Source of the DNA: Actinomycetota bacterium
GTDB taxonomy: Bacteria; Actinomycetota; Thermoleophilia; Gaiellales; Gaiellaceae
DNA: 5,461 bases
Assembly (NCBI GenBank): GCA_013821525.1
Contig: JACDGR010000250.1
Span: 1-5,461 of the forward strand
Direction: 5' to 3'
Part shown: positions 1-4,461 of the stretch, in pieces
How positions within the stretch are numbered: the stretch's first letter is position 1
Layout: every line of letters begins with the position of its first letter
Translations under genes and position numbers: made by a program
The notes under the pieces: model-generated
Told to the model about the DNA's origin: nothing
Database searches by the model: none
What the model saw: only the letters and a program-made list of their open reading frames with translations

Positions 1-134
1 CGCTTGATCTGCTCGCGCGGGAGGGCCGGGTCGAAAGCGTTGCCTTCGAGGGCCCGTTCGCCGATATCGGCATCCACGAGCGGCTGGAGCGCGCGCGATC
101 CGGCGCCAGCCTCACCGCCGTCGCGGCGGGTTGA
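1..134 (+). CDS. C-terminal end of a probable sugar-1-phosphate nucleotidyltransferase (5' truncated by window edge)
   Basis: Reading from position 3 gives 43 residues ending at a TGA at 132-134. The tail contains EGRVESVAFEGPFADIGIHE followed by RLERAR. This resembles the C-terminal signature of NTP-transferases that activate sugar 1-phosphates (HddC, MurU and mannose-1-phosphate guanylyltransferase types), where a short 'l..g.v.g...eG...DIGtpeRl..A' segment closes the catalytic domain. The Asp of DIG is normally a metal ligand in that fold; here the following residue pair is IH instead of the usual TP. The catalytic N-terminus lies outside the window, so substrate and nucleotide cannot be told. 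Its position just upstream of a cytidylyltransferase operon fits a sugar-nucleotide cluster. The assignment rests on one short motif, so another enzyme family is possible. Confidence 0.5.
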   Translation, partial: LDLLAREGRVESVAFEGPFADIGIHERLERARSGASLTAVAAG

Positions 135-159
135 CAGCACCTGGATGTCCGACCAAGCT
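131..159 (+). promoter_or_regulatory. Possible sigma-70-type promoter for the cytidylyltransferase operon
   Basis: A perfect TTGACA (131-136) overlaps the stop codon of the upstream gene. Exactly 17 bases downstream lies CAAGCT (154-159), a weak -10 that keeps only the A at position 2 and T at position 6 of TANNNT. A start near 166 would leave a leader of about 35 nt containing the Shine-Dalgarno at 187-192. The -35 box and spacing are good and the -10 is poor, so this is tentative; the operon may instead be read through from upstream. Confidence 0.3.
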
Positions 160-174
160 GAGACGGCTCAACGG

Positions 175-185
175 ACTGCGGCAGT
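175..185. repeat. 11-bp perfect palindrome just upstream of the ribosome binding site
   Basis: ACTGC-G-GCAGT is a perfect inverted repeat with 5-bp arms and a single central base, ending one base before the GAGGAG Shine-Dalgarno of the cytidylyltransferase gene. A one-base loop cannot form a normal RNA hairpin, so if it means anything it would be a DNA operator half-site pair. An 11-bp palindrome can arise by chance. Confidence 0.25.
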
Positions 186-186
186 A

Positions 187-192
187 GAGGAG
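187..192 (+). promoter_or_regulatory. Shine-Dalgarno of the cytidylyltransferase gene
   Basis: GAGGAG lies 8 bases before the ATG at 201. It is the best ribosome binding site in the window and supports that start; the other genes here have weaker or no sites, which suggests this is the translational entry point of the operon. Confidence 0.75.
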
Positions 193-200
193 AGCCTGAA

Positions 201-968
201 ATGAAAGTGATGATTCTCGCCGGCGGGCGTGGGACTCGGCTTGCCGAGGAGACATCACTGATCCCGAAGCCGATGGTCGAGGTCGGCGGCTACCCGATCC
301 TCTGGCACATCATGCGTCACTACGCGCACCACGGCTTCCGCGAGTTCGTGCTGACGCTCGGATACAAGAGCCACGTGATCAAGCATTTCATCGTCAACTA
401 CCGCACGATGAACCGGAGCCTCTCGGTCGACCTCGGTGCGGGAAGCACGATCGTGCACGACGACGAGGTCGTCGTCGATTGGCAGGTCGACTGCATCGAG
501 ACCGGCCTCGACACCGCGACGGGTGGCCGTGTGCGGCGCGCGCTGCCCTTCACCGGCGGACAGCCGTTCATGCTCACCTACGGAGACGGAGTCTCGGACA
601 TCGACCTTGGACGGCTGCTCGAGTTCCACCGCGGCCACGGCAAGCTCGCGACCGTGACGATCGTGCGGCCGGTTTCCCTCTTCGGGTACATGAAGCTCGA
701 CGGAGCGCGTGTGACGGAGTTTCTCGAGAAGCGACAGCAGCTCGACGACTGGATCAGCGGCGGCTTCTTCGTCTGCGAGCCCGGCATCGCCGAGTACCTG
801 AAGGATGACGCCGAGCCGTGGGAGCGCGGCCCGCTCGAGCGCCTGGCCGCTGCGGGTGAGCTGATGGCCTACAGCCACGAAGGTTTCTGGCAGTGCATGG
901 ACTCGCTGCGCGACAAGCAGCTGCTCGAGCAGCTGTGGCACGACGGAAAGGCGCCGTGGTGGAACTGA
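201..968 (+). CDS. rfbF: Glucose-1-phosphate cytidylyltransferase
   Basis: Cytosolic enzyme that joins CTP and glucose 1-phosphate to give CDP-glucose and pyrophosphate, the entry step to CDP-linked 6-deoxy and 3,6-dideoxy sugars. The 255 residues match the family's usual length of about 257. The N-terminal nucleotide-binding signature LAGGRGTRL (6-14) is followed by PKPMVEVGG (22-30) with the conserved Lys23. The family block ILWHIM sits at 33-38, TYGDGVSD at 126-133 supplies Asp129 as a likely metal ligand, and GGFF is at 187-190. The C-terminal GFWQCMDSLRDK (228-239) carries the second expected ligand, Asp234, and the ending KAPWWN resembles the family's KAPWK end. The usual EKP motif reads EKR (176-178), the one visible deviation. 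The start is set by the GAGGAG site and by the family's MKxxILAGG opening. It is the first gene of an overlapping operon and overlaps the next gene by 10 nt. The family assignment is secure; glucose as the substrate is known from characterised members and inferred here. Confidence 0.93.
   Translation: MKVMILAGGRGTRLAEETSLIPKPMVEVGGYPILWHIMRHYAHHGFREFVLTLGYKSHVIKHFIVNYRTMNRSLSVDLGAGSTIVHDDEVVVDWQVDCIETGLDTATGGRVRRALPFTGGQPFMLTYGDGVSDIDLGRLLEFHRGHGKLATVTIVRPVSLFGYMKLDGARVTEFLEKRQQLDDWISGGFFVCEPGIAEYLKDDAEPWERGPLERLAAAGELMAYSHEGFWQCMDSLRDKQLLEQLWHDGKAPWWN
945..951 (+). promoter_or_regulatory. Internal ribosome binding site deciding the start of the SDR gene
   Basis: GGAAAGG inside the end of the cytidylyltransferase gene precedes two consecutive GTG codons (956 and 959) by 4 and 7 bases. 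The 7-base spacing favours the GTG at 959. An ATG at 893 in the same frame would add 22 residues of Arg/Ala-rich sequence ahead of the Rossmann fold and is not supported. Confidence 0.55.
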
Positions 969-2020
969 CCACGAAACGTTCGCGCGTCCTTGTCACGGGG
1001 AACCTCGGCTACATCGGGTCCGTGCTCGCCCCGTACTTCGAGCGCGCGGGACACACGGTCGTCGGTCTCGACACCGGCCTCTTCGCCGGTTGCGATCTCG
1101 GCCCGCCCCCTTCGGTCGTGCCGACCCTCGCGGTCGATCTTCGCGACGTGACCGTCGATGATCTACGCGGGTTCGACGCGATCGTGCACCTCGCTGCGCT
1201 CTCGAACGACCCGCTGGGGAACCTCGAGCCCGGCCTGACCTGGGCGATCAACCACGCGGCCTCGATCACGCTCGCGCAGCGGGCGAAGGAGGCGGGCGTT
1301 CGCCGGTTCCTCTATGCGTCCTCGTGCAGCGTCTACGGCGCGGCCGAGGACGGAGCGACCGTCGACGAGGACGCGCCGATGCGGCCGACCACGCCGTATG
1401 CGGCGTCGAAGGTACGCGTCGAGGACGATCTGCACGATCTCGCGGACTCGGATTTCAGCCCTGTCTACCTGCGAAACGCGACCGTCTTCGGCGTCTCGCC
1501 GCGATTGCGTGCCGACGTCGTGCTGAACAATCTGGTCGGAACCGCGTACCTCGACCGGGAGGTGCGCGTTCTGAGCGACGGCTCTCCGTGGCGGCCGCTC
1601 GTGCACGTCCAGGATGTCGCCGCCGCGTTTCTTGCGGCACTCGAAGCGGAGCGCGATGCGATTCACGACGTCGCCGTCAACGTCGGCAGCGACGAGTGCA
1701 ACTACCGCGTGCGCGAGCTCGCCGAGCTCGCCGGAGAGGTCACCGGTTGCCCGGTGGCGATTCTCGGCGAAGCCGATCCTGACGCTCGCTCCTACCGCGT
1801 CGACTTCTCGCGACTCGGACAGGTGCTGCCTGCGTTCGAAGCGCGCTGGACTGCCAGAGCCGGTGCGGAGGAGTTGCAGGCGGCCTACGTGGCACACGGC
1901 TTGACACGCGAGCAGTTCGCGACCCGCCTCACCCGGCTCGCGCGGATCGACGCTTTGCTCAACGACGGGCTGCTCGACCACAGCCTGCGCTTCGTCGAAC
2001 GGCCGGCGATCGTTGCCTGA
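959..2020 (+). CDS. NAD(P)-dependent extended SDR: nucleotide-sugar epimerase/dehydratase
   Basis: A cytosolic extended short-chain dehydrogenase/reductase of about 353 residues, expected to act on an NDP-sugar by oxidation at C4 followed by epimerisation, dehydration or reduction. The Rossmann motif is TGNLGYIG (13-20), with glycines at 14, 17 and 20, and an Asp ends the second strand (VVGLDTG), which favours NAD. The active site is Ser122 in ASSCSVYG, with Tyr147 and Lys151 in YAASK. A SNDPLG motif (82-87) and the SSCSVYG block mark a branch often found beside cytidylyltransferases and C-methyltransferases. The protein does not open like RfbG, the classical CDP-glucose 4,6-dehydratase. A GTG start at 959 is preferred from the GGAAAGG site and the nearby fold start; 956 is nearly as good. 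It overlaps the gene before by 10 nt and the gene after by 8 nt, implying coupled translation. The fold is certain; whether it is an epimerase, dehydratase or reductase is open. Confidence 0.88.
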   Translation: MELTTKRSRVLVTGNLGYIGSVLAPYFERAGHTVVGLDTGLFAGCDLGPPPSVVPTLAVDLRDVTVDDLRGFDAIVHLAALSNDPLGNLEPGLTWAINHAASITLAQRAKEAGVRRFLYASSCSVYGAAEDGATVDEDAPMRPTTPYAASKVRVEDDLHDLADSDFSPVYLRNATVFGVSPRLRADVVLNNLVGTAYLDREVRVLSDGSPWRPLVHVQDVAAAFLAALEAERDAIHDVAVNVGSDECNYRVRELAELAGEVTGCPVAILGEADPDARSYRVDFSRLGQVLPAFEARWTARAGAEELQAAYVAHGLTREQFATRLTRLARIDALLNDGLLDHSLRFVERPAIVA

Positions 2021-3248
2021 GTTTCCCTGCCGCGCGTGCGGCGCGCCCGTCTCGCAGTCCGTCGTCGACCTCGGCGAGCAGCCGCTTGCGAACTCCTACC
2101 GCTCGGCGGAGGACGACCCGGCCGCGGAGCCTCGCTACCCGCTGCATCCGCACGTCTGCGAGTCGTGCTGGCTCGTCCAGTTGCCGGAGGTCGCGACTCC
2201 CGACGAGATCTTCTCGGACTACGCCTACTTCTCGTCGTTCTCGGACTCTTGGCTCGCACACGCGCGTGCGTACGCGGATCAGATCGTCGACAAGCTCGGG
2301 CTGGACGCAGAGAGCCACTTGGTTGAGGTCGCCTCGAACGACGGATATCTCCTACGCCGGTTCGTCGAACGGGGGATCCCGGCAATCGGCATCGAGCCGG
2401 CGCAGAACGTCGCGGCCGAGGCGGAGCGGCAGGGGGTGCCGACCGAGCGGTTCTTTCTCGGTGCCGAAACCGCACGCGGGTTCGTGGCGAAGCACGGCCA
2501 GGCAGACCTGGTCGTCGCCAACAACGTCATGGCCCACGTCCCCGATCTGAACGACTTCATCGCGGGCCTCGCGCTGCTAGTCGCCGACACCGGAACCCTG
2601 ACGATCGAGGTGCCGCACCTTCTGCGCCTCGTCGAGGAGACCGAGTTCGACACGATCTACCACGAGCATTTCTCGTACTTCTCGCTGCTGACCGCGCGCG
2701 ACGTGTTGAGCCGTCATGGGCTCACCGTCGTCGATTGCGAGGAGTTGCCGTCCCACGGCGGATCCCTGCGGATCTACGCGCGTCACGGCGGGTCGCCTTC
2801 GGAACGTGTCGCGGAGATCGAGGCCCGCGAGCGCGCGGGCGGGCTGACCGACCTGGAGGGATACGCGAGCTTTCGTGACCGTGTTGCAGCGGTGCGACGA
2901 GACCTGCTCACCTTCCTCGAGACGGCTCGAGGCGAAGGTCGGTCCGTCGCGGCGTACGGGGCGCCGGCCAAGGGGAACACGCTGCTCAACTACTGCGGCG
3001 TCGGCACCGACCTGATCGCGTACACCGTCGATCGCTCGCCGCACAAGCAGGGCCACCTCTTGCCGGGCTCGGGCCTGCCGATCGATCCTCCCGACCGGAT
3101 CTTCGAGACTCGACCCGACTACGTCCTCATCCTGCCGTGGAACCTGGCGCGCGAGATCACGGTTCAGATGGCTGCGATCGCCGAGTGGGGCGGACGCTTC
3201 GTCGTGCCGATCCCGATGGTGCAGGTTCTCGCTGCTCCTGTGGGCTGA
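2013..3248 (+). CDS. Zinc-binding-type SAM-dependent sugar C-methyltransferase (TylC3/TcaB9 family)
   Basis: A 411-residue enzyme expected to transfer a methyl group from S-adenosylmethionine to C3 of an NDP-4-keto-deoxysugar, giving a branched sugar. The N-terminal zinc domain has CRAC (Cys6, Cys9) and CESC (Cys49, Cys52). The SAM-binding fold follows, with EVASNDGYLL (105-114) and GIEP (126-129). The residues known as active-site in TcaB9 are all in place with a constant offset of six: Tyr70, His175, Tyr216, Glu218 and His219 (the YHEH block). A second Rossmann-like C-terminal domain carries AAYGAPAKGNTLLNY and a TVDRSPHKQG segment. The start is a TTG overlapping the previous stop by 8 nt; the zinc motif begins at residue 6, so no later start is possible, and no clear Shine-Dalgarno is visible, suggesting translational coupling. 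The family and C-methylation are well supported. Position of methylation and the CDP carrier are inferred from relatives and neighbours. Confidence 0.9.
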   Translation: MPEFPCRACGAPVSQSVVDLGEQPLANSYRSAEDDPAAEPRYPLHPHVCESCWLVQLPEVATPDEIFSDYAYFSSFSDSWLAHARAYADQIVDKLGLDAESHLVEVASNDGYLLRRFVERGIPAIGIEPAQNVAAEAERQGVPTERFFLGAETARGFVAKHGQADLVVANNVMAHVPDLNDFIAGLALLVADTGTLTIEVPHLLRLVEETEFDTIYHEHFSYFSLLTARDVLSRHGLTVVDCEELPSHGGSLRIYARHGGSPSERVAEIEARERAGGLTDLEGYASFRDRVAAVRRDLLTFLETARGEGRSVAAYGAPAKGNTLLNYCGVGTDLIAYTVDRSPHKQGHLLPGSGLPIDPPDRIFETRPDYVLILPWNLAREITVQMAAIAEWGGRFVVPIPMVQVLAAPVG

Positions 3249-3251
3249 TCA
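3246..3251. other. Back-to-back stop codons of convergent genes (TGATCA)
   Basis: The methyltransferase stop TGA (3246-3248) and the aminotransferase stop TGA read on the minus strand (3249-3251) abut with no spacer, forming the palindrome TGATCA. No GC-rich stem followed by a T-run is seen at the junction, so any terminator must lie inside the opposing gene or be factor-dependent. Confidence 0.9.
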
Positions 3252-4418
3252 GGAGAAGAAGGAGCGCACGCCGTCGATCACGCGCTCACGCACGACGTCG
3301 TCCATGAACGAGTGCAGCGGCAGCGTCACGATCTGATCTGCGATCAACTCGGTGACGGGCAGCTCGACCCGTCGTGCATCGCGCAGGAAGGTGAAATGGT
3401 GCGCGTTCGGGAAGTGGATCCCGGTTGCGATCCCGCGGTCGCTCAGATGCTTCTGCAGCGCCGTTCGCTGCGCGTCCCCCCCGGCAACGCGCAGGAAGTA
3501 GATGAACATGCCGCAATCGGTGAAGTCGGTATCGGGCACGATCGCACCGTCGAGATCGCGGAACGCTTCGTTGAACCCGCGGCAGTACTCGATGCGGTTC
3601 TCGACGAAGGTGTCGATCAGCGCGAGCTGCGACAGGCCGATCGCCGCAGGGATCGATCCGAGGTGGTAGCGGAACCCCTGCCGGACGACGTCGTACTCCC
3701 AGGTGCGCTGATCCTTGTACCGCTCCGCCGTGTCCTTGTTGACGCCTACGAGGCGCAACTCGTGCAACGGCTGCACGTCGGACTGGTCTCCTGTGACGAC
3801 CGCGCCTCCCTCCAGAGAGGTGATGATCTTCACCGGGCCGAAGCTGAAGCAGATGAGGTCGCCGAAGGAACCGATCGGACGCCCGTCCGATCGCGTGCCG
3901 AGCGCGTGAGCGGCATCCTCGACGACACGGAGCCCGTGCTCGGCGGCGATCGCATAGATCTCGTCGGACCGAGCCGGGATGCCGGCGAAATGCAAGACCA
4001 GGATCGCCTTCGTGCGCGGAGAGATCGCGGCTCGCACCGAGTCCGGGTCGAGCCCGCACGTCGATTCGTCGATGTCGGCGAACACGACCTCGGCACCCGT
4101 CGCGGTGACCGCCTGGTGCCCCGCGACGTATGTGAACGACGGACAGATCACCTCGTCCCCGGGGCCGACTCCGGCCTGCAAAAACGCGCAATGGAGGGCA
4201 CCCGTGCAGCTGGAGGTGGCGACGACGTAGCGGTTCGAGAGCTCGAGATACGACGCCAGCTCATCCTCGAGGCGCGCCGTCAAGCTGCCCATCCCGATCC
4301 ACCCCGCCTGCAGCGCGCGCACGGCGGCCTCCTGCACCTCCGGCCCCAGGTACGGCTGGAACACCGGGATGGGGGCGGTCGAGGGGTCGATCGTGGCTGT
4401 GGGCTCCTCGATTTGCAC
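3249..4418 (-). CDS. DegT/DnrJ/EryC1 family PLP-dependent sugar aminotransferase
   Basis: A cytosolic PLP enzyme of 389 residues, typically moving an amino group from glutamate to a 3- or 4-keto NDP-sugar. Visible family features in order are GWIGMGSLTARLE (39-51), the phosphate-contacting TSSCTGALH (68-76), SFTYVAGHQA (94-103), the pyridine-binding Asp168 in VEDAAHALG and the PLP Schiff-base Lys197 in FSFGPVK. EGG (203-205) comes after that, then LPVTE and LPLHSF near the C-terminus. Lys197 matters: the related RfbH dehydratase has His at this place plus an iron-sulfur cysteine set, so this is an aminotransferase and not the 3,6-dideoxysugar dehydratase. The GTG at 4418 is forced, because an in-frame TAG lies at 4442-4440 and no other start precedes the conserved domain at about residue 17. 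It is divergent from the glycosyltransferase and convergent with the methyltransferase, so it is transcribed alone. The substrate (C3 or C4 ketone, CDP, dTDP or GDP) cannot be read from sequence. Confidence 0.92.
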   Translation of the reverse strand: MQIEEPTATIDPSTAPIPVFQPYLGPEVQEAAVRALQAGWIGMGSLTARLEDELASYLELSNRYVVATSSCTGALHCAFLQAGVGPGDEVICPSFTYVAGHQAVTATGAEVVFADIDESTCGLDPDSVRAAISPRTKAILVLHFAGIPARSDEIYAIAAEHGLRVVEDAAHALGTRSDGRPIGSFGDLICFSFGPVKIITSLEGGAVVTGDQSDVQPLHELRLVGVNKDTAERYKDQRTWEYDVVRQGFRYHLGSIPAAIGLSQLALIDTFVENRIEYCRGFNEAFRDLDGAIVPDTDFTDCGMFIYFLRVAGGDAQRTALQKHLSDRGIATGIHFPNAHHFTFLRDARRVELPVTELIADQIVTLPLHSFMDDVVRERVIDGVRSFFS

Positions 4419-4432
4419 CCGCGTCTCGCCGC

Positions 4433-4438
4433 ATCGTA
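4433..4438 (-). promoter_or_regulatory. Possible -10 box for the aminotransferase gene
   Basis: Read on the minus strand this is TACGAT, which fits TANNNT. It ends 14 bases before the GTG start, so transcription would begin only about 7 nt upstream of the start codon. No strong Shine-Dalgarno is present between them. No convincing -35 was identified, and the box overlaps the 10-bp palindrome at 4435-4444. Confidence 0.3.
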
Positions 4439-4444
4439 GCTACG
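4435..4444. repeat. 10-bp perfect palindrome centred in the divergent intergenic region
   Basis: CGTAGCTACG is a perfect palindrome whose centre (4439.5) falls within half a base of the midpoint of the 43-bp gap between the two start codons (4419-4461). It overlaps the minus-strand -10 candidate and would lie between -35 and -10 of the plus-strand promoter. The placement suits an operator for a dimeric regulator, though a 10-bp palindrome could be chance. Confidence 0.35.
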
Positions 4445-4448
4445 GGCC

Positions 4449-4454
4449 TACACT
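4449..4454 (+). promoter_or_regulatory. -10 box of a probable leaderless promoter for the glycosyltransferase
   Basis: TACACT fits TANNNT and ends exactly 7 bases before the ATG at 4462. That is the arrangement seen for leaderless mRNAs in high-GC Gram-positive and Deinococcus-type bacteria, where transcription starts at the A of the start codon. No Shine-Dalgarno precedes the ATG, which agrees. No clear -35 box is seen around 4426-4431. Confidence 0.45.
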
Positions 4455-4461
4455 CGGATCG

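Noticed and set aside
159..170. TGAG-ACGG-CTCA possible hairpin upstream of the cytidylyltransferase
   Set aside because: The 4-bp stem is too short to support a terminator or riboswitch element.
4..204. Small plus-strand open frame spanning the upstream gene end and the intergenic region
   Set aside because: Ser/Arg/Pro-rich, no ribosome binding site visible at its TTG, and it competes with the frame ending in the nucleotidyltransferase-like motif.
255..941. Minus-strand open frame of 228 codons opposite the cytidylyltransferase
   Set aside because: Antisense shadow of a well-conserved enzyme.
893..958. Upstream ATG extension of the SDR gene
   Set aside because: The extra 22 residues are Ala/Arg-rich shadow of the cytidylyltransferase C-terminus, and SDR proteins of this type start a few residues before the TGxxGYIG motif.
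1163..1981. Minus-strand open frame of 272 codons opposite the SDR gene
   Set aside because: Antisense to a full SDR with intact catalytic residues; composition is typical of a mirror frame.
2821..2846. GC-rich inverted repeat-like stretch (CCCGCG ... CGCGGG) within the methyltransferase gene
   Set aside because: It lies mid-gene in conserved coding sequence with no T-run; simple GC-rich composition explains it.
3312..4439. Long plus-strand open frame (375 codons) opposite the aminotransferase
   Set aside because: It is exactly antisense to a protein with complete DegT-family motifs; its translation is Asp/Arg-rich with no recognisable domain, as expected for a shadow of a GC-rich gene.
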